From Mesonia sp. K7 (lineage in GTDB: Bacteria > Bacteroidota > Bacteroidia > Flavobacteriales > Flavobacteriaceae), in the NCBI RefSeq assembly GCF_003233725.1, contig NZ_QKQV01000003.1, forward strand, positions 124,001 to 188,000: a DNA stretch of 64,000 bases, given 5' to 3'. Below the pieces are notes generated by a model. The model ran no database searches and had not been told where the DNA came from. It was given only the letters and a program-made list of their open reading frames with translations. Positions 50,256 to 60,416 of this stretch are shown here, piece after piece (the stretch's first letter is position 1; every line of letters starts with the position of its first letter). A program made the position numbers and the translations under genes.

Positions 50256-51178
50256 AAAAGTATCGGAATTAAGATATTACAGACAATTAAAGTTAGTAAT
50301 AATAATTCTTTTAGCCATTTTTCGCCTTTCTTTTCAAAGAAAAACGTGGTAATCATTCCTGCAGGAAGGCATAAAAACAAAAGCTCTTCGCCTGTTTTTT
50401 CCGGCGAAAGCAAAATCATAAGTATTCCCAATACAGAAATTACCGCTAGCAAATATAAAAGTGGTTTTTCTTTACGGATTTTCTCTTGGGTTTCTTTGTA
50501 AAAACTAACAAAAGACCAAACCAAAATCGCCAACAAAATACTTAACGGAATGATGATTTCTAAAGCATGGTAACTTTTAAAATCTATGCTTGGTGCTGAA
50601 AAATAACCTTCAAAAAGAAAAAACTCATTACTGGTAAGTAGCGAAAATGTTGTTACCAACACAAAAAAACAAAATATCGCTACCAGCGGAATAAATAGGT
50701 TTTTTATATTGTCATTGGCGTAATAAAAAACGCCCATCACTGGGATAATGAGGTACAGATAACTGTAAGAAAAAAACAGACTTGCGATGAGTACCCAAAG
50801 GCAAGCATCAAAGATTTTGATTTTGATATTTTTTCCTGATTTTAAGCTAAAAACTCGACGGAAAGCCAAGGTGATAAAAAACACTGCTAACACGGCGTCT
50901 GCTGACTTTAAAATTGGTAAAAAACCGACGGAAAACAGTACAAACAATAAGACGCCAAAACTGTTGTTTTTATGAATGTCGTTGCGTTTGAGAATAAAGT
51001 TAAGCACCAAAATAAGTAAGACAAAAAGGAATAAATAACCTATCTTTTTAAAAAGATAGCCTGCCGAAATTTCATTTTCGTAAATAAAAAAGTTGGCAAT
51101 TAAAAAATAGAATGCAAAGTAACAGCAAATAATGAGGTAATTTACCGGCTTAGATTTCTTAAAAAAACTTGTTAACAT
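50249..51178 (-). CDS. DUF6427 family membrane protein
   Basis: A 309-residue integral membrane protein with about nine or ten hydrophobic helices and the start LTSFFKKSKPVNYLIICCYF, fitting DUF6427 of flavobacteria. Conserved context with DUF6341 and purD supports this. It may be a glycan-related or transport protein, but nothing decides. The divergent DUF6341 gene starts 47 bases away. Confidence 0.8.
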   Translation of the reverse strand: MLTSFFKKSKPVNYLIICCYFAFYFLIANFFIYENEISAGYLFKKIGYLFLFVLLILVLNFILKRNDIHKNNSFGVLLFVLFSVGFLPILKSADAVLAVFFITLAFRRVFSLKSGKNIKIKIFDACLWVLIASLFFSYSYLYLIIPVMGVFYYANDNIKNLFIPLVAIFCFFVLVTTFSLLTSNEFFLFEGYFSAPSIDFKSYHALEIIIPLSILLAILVWSFVSFYKETQEKIRKEKPLLYLLAVISVLGILMILLSPEKTGEELLFLCLPAGMITTFFFEKKGEKWLKELLLLTLIVCNILIPILFW

Positions 51179-51190
51179 AGACTAATTTGT

Positions 51191-51198
51191 TACTTTTG
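51191..51198 (+). promoter_or_regulatory. -7 element for the DUF6341 gene
   Basis: TACTTTTG matches TAnnTTTG; a TTG about 20 bases upstream (near 51170) could be the -33 box. The leader would be about 22 bases. Confidence 0.5.
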
Positions 51199-51225
51199 TA
51201 GAAATTTATAACAAAGCATTTTATC

Positions 51226-51471
51226 ATGAAAGATTTTTTTGAATTAATACAGTGGCTTTTTGAAGAGTTTTTGTTCTTACCTTTTCATGCTTTGAGAGAA
51301 TTAGAACTTACTTCATGGTTTTTGGCCAATGGTATTAATTGGTTGTTTTTTATCGTTGCTTTTGCTGCCTTTATCTATTGGATGGGCCAACTTAAGAAGT
51401 TTAACGATAACAACGAAGAAAACAGAGATTCTAAAGCACACCGTTTTTTAGGTAAAAACGCAGAAATTTAA
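51226..51471 (+). CDS. DUF6341 family small membrane protein
   Basis: An 81-residue protein beginning MKDFFELIQWLFEEFLFLPF with LRELELTSWFLANGINWLFF, the DUF6341 pattern. It has one clear membrane helix (about 38-54), a preceding amphipathic part and a charged tail. In flavobacteria it stands beside DUF6427 and purD, as here. It overlaps the end of purD by four bases in convergent orientation. The function is unknown. Confidence 0.85.
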   Translation: MKDFFELIQWLFEEFLFLPFHALRELELTSWFLANGINWLFFIVAFAAFIYWMGQLKKFNDNNEENRDSKAHRFLGKNAEI

Positions 51472-52742
51472 GCCAAGTCTTTACCTAGATCTCTACGATA
51501 ATACATCTTATCAAAATGTAGTTTCTCTACATTTTGGTAAGATTTTTTTATGGCCTCTTGGTAATCTTTCCCAAAAGAGGTAACGGCAATCACACGCCCT
51601 CCATTAGTTACAACTTTCCCTTCTTTTTCTGATGTTCCTGCATGAAAAACGATCGAGTCGGAAATATTTTCGATCCCTGTAATTTCTTTTCCTTTTTGGT
51701 ATGCTTCCGGATAACCACCAGAAACTACCATTACGGTTGTTGCAGCTCTTTCGTCTATTTCTAAGGTGCTGTTATTTAACTGTTGCAGGCTTGTTTTTTC
51801 GAGTAATTCTACCAAGTCTGTTTTTACCCTCGGTAAAACCACTTCGGTTTCTGGGTCACCCATTCGTACGTTGTATTCTATCACAAACGGGTCGTTACCA
51901 ACTTTTATCAACCCAATAAACACAAAACCTTTGTAATCGATGTTCTCTTTTTGCAAACCGTTGATGGTTGGTTTTACAATACGTTCTTCAATTTTTTGCA
52001 TGAAAGCTTCATCTGCAAACGGAACCGGAGAAATCGCGCCCATTCCGCCCGTATTTAAACCAGTATCGCCTTCGCCAATACGCTTGTAGTCTTTTGCCGT
52101 TGGTAAAATTTTGTAGTTTTTGCCATCAGTCAAGACAAAAACGCTTAATTCTATTCCTGATAAAAACTCTTCGATAACTACGGTGTTGCTTGCTTCACCA
52201 AACTTTTGGTTGGCAAGCATATTTTCCAACTCTTGTTTCGCTTCCGCTAAATCATTTAAAATCAAAACTCCTTTTCCTGCGGCTAAGCCGTCTGCTTTTA
52301 ATACATACGGAGCCGAAAGGCTTTCTAAAAATTTCTTTCCAGCTTCGAGCGATGCTGCGGTAAAACTTTGATAAGCCGCTGTTGGAATATGATGAGCCAT
52401 CATAAACTCTTTGGCTCTTTCTTTACTTCCTTCGAGTGCTGCACCTTTTTTTGATGGACCAATGAGCATTACTCTTTTTAGGTCGTCATCGTTTTGAAAG
52501 TAATCGTAAATACCATTTACCAAAGGGTCTTCTGGACCTACAACTACCATATTGATTTGATGCGCTAAAACTGCTTTTTTTATCGCTTCAAAATCATTTA
52601 CGTTAATAGGTATATTAGTTGCTATTTGTTGTGTCCCTGCATTGCCAGGTGCGACAAAAAGCTGATCGCATTTTTCGCTTTTAGAAATTTGATGTGCAAA
52701 AGTATGTTCTCTTCCTCCAGAACCTAAAACAAGAATATTCAT
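51468..52742 (-). CDS. purD: Phosphoribosylamine-glycine ligase
   Basis: An ATP-grasp enzyme of about 424 residues that joins phosphoribosylamine and glycine in purine synthesis. The start MNILVLGSGGREHTFA, VLKADGLAAGKGV and the metal-binding YNVRMGDPETEVVLPR are diagnostic. The frame is open to 52760, but the ATG at 52742 places the first strand at the start, as in other PurD proteins. Confidence 0.95.
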   Translation of the reverse strand: MNILVLGSGGREHTFAHQISKSEKCDQLFVAPGNAGTQQIATNIPINVNDFEAIKKAVLAHQINMVVVGPEDPLVNGIYDYFQNDDDLKRVMLIGPSKKGAALEGSKERAKEFMMAHHIPTAAYQSFTAASLEAGKKFLESLSAPYVLKADGLAAGKGVLILNDLAEAKQELENMLANQKFGEASNTVVIEEFLSGIELSVFVLTDGKNYKILPTAKDYKRIGEGDTGLNTGGMGAISPVPFADEAFMQKIEERIVKPTINGLQKENIDYKGFVFIGLIKVGNDPFVIEYNVRMGDPETEVVLPRVKTDLVELLEKTSLQQLNNSTLEIDERAATTVMVVSGGYPEAYQKGKEITGIENISDSIVFHAGTSEKEGKVVTNGGRVIAVTSFGKDYQEAIKKSYQNVEKLHFDKMYYRRDLGKDLA

Positions 52743-52793
52743 CGGTAAATTTTTTAGCAAAAATAGGTTTTTAAAATCCGTAAAGCAAAAAGA

Positions 52794-54143
52794 TTAATAG
52801 GCTTTATCTTCACCTTTTATAGCATTTACAATTGTTTGAATCGTAATTCTAATATCGAGTAGCAACGACCAGTTTTCGAGGTAAAATATATCATATTTTA
52901 CACGGTTGATGATATCTTTTTCGGTTTCGACTTCGCCTCTAAAACCACTCGTTTGAGCTAACCCTGTTATTCCGGGTTTGATAAAATGGCGTACCATAAA
53001 TTTGTCGATACGTTCCGCATACATATGCGTATGGCTTACCATGTGTGGTCTTGGTCCAACAACTGACATGTCGCCAACCAAAACATTGAAGAATTGTGGC
53101 ATTTCATCGATACTTGTTTTTCGAAGAAAAGAACCCATTTTGGTAATTCTTTGATCCCCCCGAGTTACCTGGTGTAAATCTGCTGTTGGGTTGACTTTCA
53201 TCGAGCGAAACTTATAACAGTTAAACTCTTGGTAATCTAAACCATTTCTTTTTTGTTTGAAAAAAACTGGCCCTTTTGATTCTAATTTGATGAGAATTGC
53301 CAGTATGGGCGTAAGCCAAGACAAAATACAAACAATTACAAAAATAGACATCACAATATCAAAGCTACGCTTAATAAGTCGGTTTAAGGGATCGTTTATG
53401 GGAATATCCCTCAGGGAAAGAATAGGTAAATACCCAAAATAATCTACTTTGAGTTTTCTAGTATAAACGTCTTTATTGTCGGGAATAATCCGTAAAATCT
53501 TGAGGTTGTTGTCAGCAAAATCTATAAAATCATTGATTTGTTCATTCTCTAGAGCACTGATCGAACAATAAATTTCGTCAACTTCTTTGTCTAAAATCAG
53601 TTTAAAGACTTCATCCAAATCTGAGTCTGGATTGATTTCAACAATTGGTTCGCTTTTATAACCATATTCTGGTTTGTTATCAAAAAGTTTTTTTAAATCT
53701 CTTGTTTTGCTGTTATTTCCAACAATTATCACCTTACGGTAATTACCTCCTAAATCTTTTCGGTAAAACTTAAAAAAATAATAAACCGATAACTTGATAA
53801 CAGTAATCACTCCAAAAACTTTGAAGAGGTAAGTAAAAATTGCCTGATTGGTACTGCTTATTTCTTTGAAAAAACCAAAGAAAGAAAAAACCAAAAGTGT
53901 AAAAATGGCTAACTGTAAAACTATTAAAGAAATGATCGTGGTCACTTTCGTAAATCGGTAAACTTCGTAGAAACCGGTTTTAACAGAAATAATTAACCAA
54001 CCAATGGTAACAAACAAAAAGAAGTTGAAATAATCTAAAACTCCAAAAGAAAATTGAAAAGCAAACAGCAGCATGACCGCTAAATCCAAAACATAGATAA
54101 TTGGTTTTAAAAACGATGAATATCTGCCTTGTCTTTCGACCAT
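52794..54143 (-). CDS. Undecaprenyl-phosphate glucose/galactose phosphotransferase (polyprenyl glycosylphosphotransferase)
   Basis: A 449-residue initiating enzyme for a surface glycan. About four N-terminal helices are followed by a cytosolic Rossmann-like part, then a further helix and a C-terminal sugar-transferase domain: RLIKRSFDIVMS, FKQKRNGLDYQEFNCYKFRS, RKTSIDEMPQFFNVLVGDMS and VGPRPH. It transfers a sugar-1-phosphate from a UDP-sugar to undecaprenyl phosphate. It is three bases downstream of the uxs gene. Confidence 0.92.
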   Translation of the reverse strand: MVERQGRYSSFLKPIIYVLDLAVMLLFAFQFSFGVLDYFNFFLFVTIGWLIISVKTGFYEVYRFTKVTTIISLIVLQLAIFTLLVFSFFGFFKEISSTNQAIFTYLFKVFGVITVIKLSVYYFFKFYRKDLGGNYRKVIIVGNNSKTRDLKKLFDNKPEYGYKSEPIVEINPDSDLDEVFKLILDKEVDEIYCSISALENEQINDFIDFADNNLKILRIIPDNKDVYTRKLKVDYFGYLPILSLRDIPINDPLNRLIKRSFDIVMSIFVIVCILSWLTPILAILIKLESKGPVFFKQKRNGLDYQEFNCYKFRSMKVNPTADLHQVTRGDQRITKMGSFLRKTSIDEMPQFFNVLVGDMSVVGPRPHMVSHTHMYAERIDKFMVRHFIKPGITGLAQTSGFRGEVETEKDIINRVKYDIFYLENWSLLLDIRITIQTIVNAIKGEDKAY

Positions 54144-54146
54144 GCC

Positions 54147-55133
54147 TTACTTTTTATTATGCTCAGAAAAGTCCTTATGTTCTTTTTTGTTGAGTTCTTC
54201 TATAGGTAAACTTTTAAAATAGTCATAGGTGATTTTGATGCCTTCTTTTCTACCTATTTTTGGTTCCCAGTTCAATATTTTTTTAGCGAGCGAAATGTCA
54301 GGTTGACGCTGTTTTGGGTCGTCTTGAGGTAATTCTTTATGTACTATTTTCTGTTTTGTTCCTGTAAGTTCAATTATCTCTTCCGCAAATTCTTTGATGG
54401 TAATTTCGTGGGGGTTTCCAATATTTACAGGAAACACATAATCGCTCATCAACAGTTTAAATATGCCATCAATTTGGTCATCAATATAACAGAAAGATCG
54501 TGTCTGCAAACCATCGCCAAAAATGGTCAAATCTTCTCCTCGAAGTGCCTGACCAATAAACGCAGGTATCACACGGCCATCATTGAGCCGCATTCGTGGG
54601 CCATAAGTATTAAAAATGCGTACAATTCTGGTTTCCAATCCGTGAAAACGGTGGTAGGCCATTGTCATAGATTCTTGAAATCTTTTGGCTTCATCATAAA
54701 CGCCTCGTGGCCCGATTGCGTTTACATTTCCGTAATATTCTTCATTTTGTGGATGCACCAATGGATCACCATAAACTTCTGAAGTACTCGCAATTAAAAT
54801 TCTAGCATTCTTTGCTTTCGCTAAACCTAATAAATTGTGTGTACCTAAAGAGCCTACTTTTAAGGTTTGAATCGGAATTTTTAAATAATCTATCGGGCTT
54901 GCAGGACTTGCAAAATGCAAAATATAATCTAGATCTCCCTCGACGTGAACAAATTTGGTGACATCGTGATGGTGAAACTCAAATCGTTCTGAAGGCATTA
55001 AGTGTTGAATGTTTTTTAAATCTCCTGTAATTAGGTTATCCATCCCGATAACGTGATATCCTTCATCAATAAATTTATCGCAAAGGTGAGAGCCTAAAAA
55101 ACCTGCGGCTCCTGTTATCAAGACTTTTTTCAT
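54147..55133 (-). CDS. uxs: UDP-glucuronate decarboxylase (UDP-xylose synthase)
   Basis: A 328-residue extended SDR. NAD binds at [14 protein letters not shown], the catalytic triad includes STSEVYGDP and YDEAKRFQE (YxxxK), and [17 protein letters not shown] is typical of UDP-glucuronate decarboxylases. It makes UDP-xylose from UDP-glucuronate. Its start is one base from the end of ugd, which makes the substrate. Confidence 0.92.
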   Translation of the reverse strand: MKKVLITGAAGFLGSHLCDKFIDEGYHVIGMDNLITGDLKNIQHLMPSERFEFHHHDVTKFVHVEGDLDYILHFASPASPIDYLKIPIQTLKVGSLGTHNLLGLAKAKNARILIASTSEVYGDPLVHPQNEEYYGNVNAIGPRGVYDEAKRFQESMTMAYHRFHGLETRIVRIFNTYGPRMRLNDGRVIPAFIGQALRGEDLTIFGDGLQTRSFCYIDDQIDGIFKLLMSDYVFPVNIGNPHEITIKEFAEEIIELTGTKQKIVHKELPQDDPKQRQPDISLAKKILNWEPKIGRKEGIKITYDYFKSLPIEELNKKEHKDFSEHNKK

Positions 55134-55134
55134 A

Positions 55135-56439
55135 CTAAATTGATTTTCTCCCTATTGAGATATAACTAAACCCTTCTTTCTCTACATCAGAAATATCGTA
55201 AAGGTTTCTTCCGTCAAAAATAATAGGTTGTTTTAAATTTTGCTTAAGTTTTTGAAAATCGGGTGTTCTAAAAATGCTCCACTCTGTTGCAATTACAAGG
55301 GCGTCTGCCTCTTCTGTTGCATCGTACATACTTTTCGCGAAAGCAATTTTATCGCCTAATTTACTTTTGACATTATCCATCGCTTCAGGATCAAAGGCTG
55401 TTATTTTTGCACCTTTCTCAAGAAGCTTATTAATAATTGAAAGTGCTGGCGCTTCCCGGATATCATCAGTTTCTGGCTTAAACGCCAATCCCCAAAGTGC
55501 AATTTTTTTTCCGTTAAGGTTGCCTAGCTTTGCTTCTATTTTTGGAAGAAGAATGGTTTTTTGTGCTTGATTGATTTTTTCAACAGCATCGAGAATCTTA
55601 AAATCAAAGTTGATGTCTTTTCCCGATTTGTGTAAGGCTTTGACATCTTTAGGGAAACAAGAGCCTCCGTAACCTATTCCTGGAAACAAAAAGCGCTTGC
55701 CAATGCGAGAATCGGTTCCCATTCCTATGCGCACTTTATCAACATCGGCACCAACAAGTTCACAATAGTTGGCAATTTCGTTCATAAAGGTAATTTTGGT
55801 TGCTAAAAATGAGTTCGCCGCATACTTGGTGAGTTCAGCCGATTTTTCATCCATCACAATGATGGGGTTCCCTGAACGAACAAAGGGTTTGTAGAGTTTC
55901 TGCATATGCTCGATAGCACGAGGGCTTTCAGAACCTATGACAATTCTTTCTGGTTTGAGGAAATCATCTACAGCAAAGCCTTCCCGTAAAAACTCTGGGT
56001 TGGAAACCACATCAAATTCAGTGTTTGTTTCTTGAGCAATGGTTTTGGTGACCAATTCTGCTGTCCCAACAGGAACGGTACTCTTGTCAACTATAATTTT
56101 GTAGCTGGTAATGTATTGTCCTATTTCTTTGGCAACATTCAACACATAAGACAAATCTGCCGAGCCATCTTCACCTTCTGGTGTTGGTAAGGCCAGAAAA
56201 ATAATGTCGCCGTGGTCTAAGCCTTCGTGTAAACTTGTGGTAAATTTTAGTCTTCCTGCATCTATATTTCGTTCAAAAAGCACATCGAGGTGTGGCTCAT
56301 AAATAGGCACTTCTCTATTCCGCATGCGCTCTACTTTGTTTTTATCTATATCGACACAGATGACTTCATTTCCTGTTTCTGCTAGGCAAGTTCCTGTAAC
56401 TAGACCTACATATCCTGTTCCTACAACTGTTATTTTCAA
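55135..56439 (-). CDS. ugd: UDP-glucose 6-dehydrogenase
   Basis: A 434-residue enzyme oxidising UDP-glucose to UDP-glucuronate with [18 protein letters not shown] binds NAD, and the catalytic cysteine is in [18 protein letters not shown]. The C-terminal domain with DIREAPAL is intact. It is the first gene of the ugd-uxs-glycosyl-phosphotransferase operon and faces the glycosyltransferase gene at 56.7 kb. Confidence 0.95.
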   Translation of the reverse strand: MKITVVGTGYVGLVTGTCLAETGNEVICVDIDKNKVERMRNREVPIYEPHLDVLFERNIDAGRLKFTTSLHEGLDHGDIIFLALPTPEGEDGSADLSYVLNVAKEIGQYITSYKIIVDKSTVPVGTAELVTKTIAQETNTEFDVVSNPEFLREGFAVDDFLKPERIVIGSESPRAIEHMQKLYKPFVRSGNPIIVMDEKSAELTKYAANSFLATKITFMNEIANYCELVGADVDKVRIGMGTDSRIGKRFLFPGIGYGGSCFPKDVKALHKSGKDINFDFKILDAVEKINQAQKTILLPKIEAKLGNLNGKKIALWGLAFKPETDDIREAPALSIINKLLEKGAKITAFDPEAMDNVKSKLGDKIAFAKSMYDATEEADALVIATEWSIFRTPDFQKLKQNLKQPIIFDGRNLYDISDVEKEGFSYISIGRKSI

Positions 56440-56542
56440 ATCTCTTGATATTTTTATATTTAAAAACTACCTAAATCTTATTATGATATGATTTAGAAAC
56501 GAAAAATGTTTCTTATATGTTATTTTTAAAGTAATTTTTTGT

Positions 56543-56550
56543 CAAAAATA
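56543..56550 (-). promoter_or_regulatory. Candidate -7 element for the ugd operon
   Basis: The minus strand reads TATTTTTG, about 104 bases upstream of the ugd ATG. There is no clear -33 TTG. The remaining intergenic stretch (56440-56668) is very A/T rich and holds no gene. Confidence 0.35.
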
Positions 56551-56668
56551 AGAAAATCCCTACTTAATTTTAGTTTAATCTTTTTCAATAATATAATATA
56601 TGTAGGTTTATATTAGATATTATACTTTATTTTGCAATAAATAATATTCATATATTCCTAAGAAAAAT

Positions 56669-57622
56669 ATGATTACTCCTGATATTTCTGTTGTTATTCC
56701 TATACACAATGAAGAGCAAAGTATTTCTGAATTGCATACTCGCTTGTCTAAAGCGGTCTCTAAAATAACACCTAATTATGAACTTCTTTTTGTAAACGAC
56801 GGAAGTAAAGACAATTCATTATTTCAATTGGTGAAATTGGCAGAAACAGACAATAAATCTTTTTACATCAACTTTAGTAGAAACTTTGGTCATCAAATTG
56901 CCGTTACTGCTGGATTAGATTATTCAAAAGGCAAGTGTGTCGTAATTATAGATGGTGATTTGCAAGATCCTCCTGAGCTTATACCAGAAATGTATCAAAA
57001 ACATCAAGAAGGATACGAAGTGGTTTATGCCCAACGAAAAAAGAGAGAAGGTGAGTCTTTTTTTAAAAAAATAACGGCTAAGTTTTTTTATCGAATTCTT
57101 AAAAAATTGACCTCAATTGATATTCCAGTAGATACGGGCGATTTTAGACTTATTGACAGGAAAATTGTTGATTGTTTAAAGCAGATGCCAGAACAAAATA
57201 AATTCTTGCGAGGGCAAGTAGCTTGGTTAGGTTTTCGGCAAACCGCAGTATTTTTTAAAAGAGATAAAAGAAAACACGGAGAAACGAGCTACCCACTTAG
57301 TAAAATGCTAAAATTTGCAATGGATGGTATTACAAGTTTTTCTGAAAAACCTTTAAACTTTGTTACAAAAATGGGCTTTTTTATTTCAGGTATTTCGTTC
57401 TTAATTATTCTTTATGCTGCGTTTTCTTATTTCGTTTTAAACGAAACTATTACTGGATGGACATCACTTATTATAAGTTCAATGTTTATTGGTGGAATTC
57501 AACTCATATCATTAGGGATTATTGGAGAATACATCAACAGAATAAACAAGAATATATTAGACAGACCTCTTTATATTATTGAAAAAACAAATATTTTAAA
57601 AACCCAAGATATTCAATCTTAA
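56669..57622 (+). CDS. Family 2 glycosyltransferase, polyprenyl-phosphate (GtrB/DPM1-like) type
   Basis: A 317-residue enzyme. The N-terminal GT-A domain has DISVVIPIHNEEQS, VNDGSKDNS, DGDLQDPPELIP and DTGDFRLIDR, and two membrane helices close the C-terminus (about 233-255 and 263-290). Such proteins load a sugar onto undecaprenyl phosphate on the cytosolic side. The following ArnT-like gene starts four bases later and probably uses that lipid-linked sugar outside. Confidence 0.92.
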   Translation: MITPDISVVIPIHNEEQSISELHTRLSKAVSKITPNYELLFVNDGSKDNSLFQLVKLAETDNKSFYINFSRNFGHQIAVTAGLDYSKGKCVVIIDGDLQDPPELIPEMYQKHQEGYEVVYAQRKKREGESFFKKITAKFFYRILKKLTSIDIPVDTGDFRLIDRKIVDCLKQMPEQNKFLRGQVAWLGFRQTAVFFKRDKRKHGETSYPLSKMLKFAMDGITSFSEKPLNFVTKMGFFISGISFLIILYAAFSYFVLNETITGWTSLIISSMFIGGIQLISLGIIGEYINRINKNILDRPLYIIEKTNILKTQDIQS

Positions 57623-57626
57623 CACT

Positions 57627-59102
57627 ATGATTTTGAGTCAAAAAAGTAAGCTAGTAAAGATTATAATAATTGGATTATGGCTAATAATTATAGCTATCCC
57701 TTTTTTTTGTTTTTTGGAGGTTTTAACGCTTAGAATATTTGATGAGTCAAGAAATGCAAATAATGCTTTTGAAATGTATAAAAGTGGACTTTCAATAGCA
57801 ACAACCTATGAAGGAAAACCAGAACTTTGGAACACTAAGCCTCCCCTTTTAATATGGTTGCAAGTAATTTCCTTTCATCTATTTGGAGTAAATGCATTTG
57901 CTTTTAGACTTCCTGTAGCTTCTCTGGGATTTCTTACTTGTGTCGGATTGTTTTTATTTTCCTTCAAACATCTTAAGTATTTCTGGCATGGGATATTTAC
58001 TAGTTTGGTTCTCGTGACATCGCTTGGTTTTATGAAAACTCATGGAGCTACTACTGGAGATTTTGATGTTCCATTAACTTTTTTTACTACACTATATTGT
58101 TTATCCTATTTTCTTTATATTAAGCATAAAGAAAATAAATTTTTAGTTCTCTTTTTTGTTGGTTTATTGTTTTCTATTTTAACAAAAAGTGCCGCAGGTC
58201 TTTTATTTTTACCTGCTTTATTTATTTTCACAATATATAAAAAATTCCTTTTTCAACTTCTTCAAAACAAAACCCTTTATTTAGGTATATTTTTTTTAAT
58301 TGTTTTTATAGGAGGTTACTATATCATTAGAGATAATCTTCAGCCCAACTATATAAAAGAAGTTATTGAAAATGAATATACCGGTCGGTATAATACACCT
58401 CAAGAAGGTAACAAAGGTGGTTTTGATTATTATTTTAAGCTGATAAAAAATCATCGTTTTTTTAATTGGTTCTATCTTTTATTTATTAGTTTCTTTTTAG
58501 GTTTTTTCAATAAAAATAAAAAGCTTTGGGATTTACATCTTTTTTCTTGTATCCTAATAATCTCATACTTTATAGTTATTACTCTAGCGAAAACAAAGCT
58601 AGAATGGTATGACATTCCTATGTACCCTTTTTTTTCAATTATCATAGCCAATTTTATATATATGCTATATGACTTTATTTCAAAACAGAATATTGGCTTC
58701 AGAAAAACACCTATTGGTTTAACCTTAGTGATTCTCTTTTTTACATTTCCTTATATAAAAGTACTTAATTTTTTAAGCGAAGAAGAAAAAGCAGTTTACT
58801 TAGAACACCATTTAATGCCAAAATATTTATCAGAGAACTCTTCATTTTTACCTGACAGTGTTAATGTATTGTTTCATTCTGGTTATAAACCTAATCTCCT
58901 GTTTTACTCTAGAGCTCTGCAAGAAGAAGGAAAAAGTATAAATTTTATCAATTATGATGAAATTGATAATTATAATAGTTTTATTGTTAACAATAAAACC
59001 TATATTGATTCAATTGAAAAAAACTATGATTTTAAAAAAAAGAAAATCTACGAGTTTAAAAATGTACCCATATATAAGTTCGAAAATTTAAAGAAAAAGT
59101 AA
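57627..59102 (+). CDS. ArnT-like glycosyltransferase (GT39/GT83 type)
   Basis: A 491-residue membrane protein with about 11-12 helices. The first periplasmic loop has LRIFDESRNANNAFEMYKSG, with the acidic pair of GT-C enzymes, and WNTKPPLLIWL follows. The C-terminal part is a soluble periplasmic domain. It should transfer sugar from polyprenyl phosphate to a lipid or glycan acceptor. It is probably cotranscribed with the gene four bases before it. Confidence 0.88.
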   Translation: MILSQKSKLVKIIIIGLWLIIIAIPFFCFLEVLTLRIFDESRNANNAFEMYKSGLSIATTYEGKPELWNTKPPLLIWLQVISFHLFGVNAFAFRLPVASLGFLTCVGLFLFSFKHLKYFWHGIFTSLVLVTSLGFMKTHGATTGDFDVPLTFFTTLYCLSYFLYIKHKENKFLVLFFVGLLFSILTKSAAGLLFLPALFIFTIYKKFLFQLLQNKTLYLGIFFLIVFIGGYYIIRDNLQPNYIKEVIENEYTGRYNTPQEGNKGGFDYYFKLIKNHRFFNWFYLLFISFFLGFFNKNKKLWDLHLFSCILIISYFIVITLAKTKLEWYDIPMYPFFSIIIANFIYMLYDFISKQNIGFRKTPIGLTLVILFFTFPYIKVLNFLSEEEKAVYLEHHLMPKYLSENSSFLPDSVNVLFHSGYKPNLLFYSRALQEEGKSINFINYDEIDNYNSFIVNNKTYIDSIEKNYDFKKKKIYEFKNVPIYKFENLKKK

Positions 59103-59124
59103 TTTTCCTTTGAAAGTGAAATTT

Positions 59125-60336
59125 TTATACTATAGGTTTTTTTGTTTGTTTTAAAGTAATATACAAAGCTACAAATATACCAAAAAGAAAAGCGCCTAAT
59201 TGTCTCTGTAAAACGTTTTCGACTATAAAAAACATAAAAAATAGCGTTAATATTACTTTTAGTTCAAAACTAATTTTTCTAGAGAAAAAGCTTACGAGAA
59301 ACGCCAACAATAATAGAATTGCCGGTAGGTAACCTCCAAGCATGGCAAAATCTAAAAATTGGTTATGGGTGTTGAATTTTGCCTTTAAATAATAAACTCT
59401 TTTGCTTTCATTGTAATCTATCGTTTTATCATAACATTTTACTAATTCATCTTCTATCTCTTGTTTGTTTTTGTGTCCAAAAGCTATAATTGTTGGATGA
59501 GCCATTTTTTCAAAGATACAAGGCCAAATCACAAAGCGGGGCTCTGTATCTACCACCATTTTTTTAGTTCGTTCAAAATCGTTATCGATAAACATTCTTT
59601 TTTGAAGGTTGTTGCTTAATCCAAAAGCTAAAGCTATTAATAGTGTCAAACCTATGCCTATTCCTAAAGTGGTGTTTTTATTTCTTTTGGAAAGTCTAAT
59701 CGTGTAAATAACAATAAGGAGTAAGCACATAAGAATTCCTAAACGAGCAGAAATATAAACGGCAAATGCCGTAAAAACAACGGCTAGGATATAGCCTTCT
59801 AGGTTTGATTTTCTGGTTTCGGTATATTTTAAAGCTATAAAAGTACCTAAAGCCAAAACAATACCAAAATAAGGTCGTTCTAATAAGAGAACCTCGTTAA
59901 CAGTAGCGTTATTAGCAAGTACAAACTCTGGGTTGCTTTGATATTCAACAAAAATATTTATTATTGAAATTCCTACAGCAATTATTACACCTAATAAAAA
60001 AGCTAATTCTATATACTTAACTTTCTTTACCTGTGTAAAAAACAAGAAAAATAATAGTACGATATACATTCTTCCGAAATAAGCAATGTCGTCTATAAAA
60101 GTACCTTTTAGAAAAGAAAAAAGAGTTAAAACTGCAATGCTTGCAAAATATAATAATATTGTTTTCGACTTTATATAAGAATAGTCATTTCGCTTTAAGC
60201 GAAAAAGAAAAACAACACCTAAAGGAATGAGCAGTAAATTGGGTAATGCCTTTGAAAGCGGTAGCATCAACACCAAAACTGATGCGATGATGTCGTAAAT
60301 GTTTTCTTTAGAAAAGAAACTTTTCAAAGCATTCAT
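59125..60336 (-). CDS. O-antigen ligase/polymerase family protein
   Basis: A 403-residue protein with about 11 hydrophobic helices and a large periplasmic loop (about 245-325), the topology of WaaL and Wzy proteins. The late loop has KAKFNTHNQFLDFAMLGGYL, with the conserved histidine region of the Wzy_C domain. Ligase and polymerase cannot be separated by sequence. It is the last gene of the minus-strand GT2-GT4 run after an 80-base gap. Confidence 0.85.
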   Translation of the reverse strand: MNALKSFFSKENIYDIIASVLVLMLPLSKALPNLLLIPLGVVFLFRLKRNDYSYIKSKTILLYFASIAVLTLFSFLKGTFIDDIAYFGRMYIVLLFFLFFTQVKKVKYIELAFLLGVIIAVGISIINIFVEYQSNPEFVLANNATVNEVLLLERPYFGIVLALGTFIALKYTETRKSNLEGYILAVVFTAFAVYISARLGILMCLLLIVIYTIRLSKRNKNTTLGIGIGLTLLIALAFGLSNNLQKRMFIDNDFERTKKMVVDTEPRFVIWPCIFEKMAHPTIIAFGHKNKQEIEDELVKCYDKTIDYNESKRVYYLKAKFNTHNQFLDFAMLGGYLPAILLLLAFLVSFFSRKISFELKVILTLFFMFFIVENVLQRQLGAFLFGIFVALYITLKQTKKPIV

Positions 60337-60416
60337 AAAGACTTTATTATGGTGGTTTTCTTATTTATAACGAAAATAGTTAATTTTTAATACTTTTTAG
60401 TGGTATTGTTTCAAGT

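Noticed and set aside
56440-56668. A hidden small gene in the 229-base gap before the GT2 gene
   Set aside because: The region is very A/T rich and shows no convincing frame, only promoter-like sequence.
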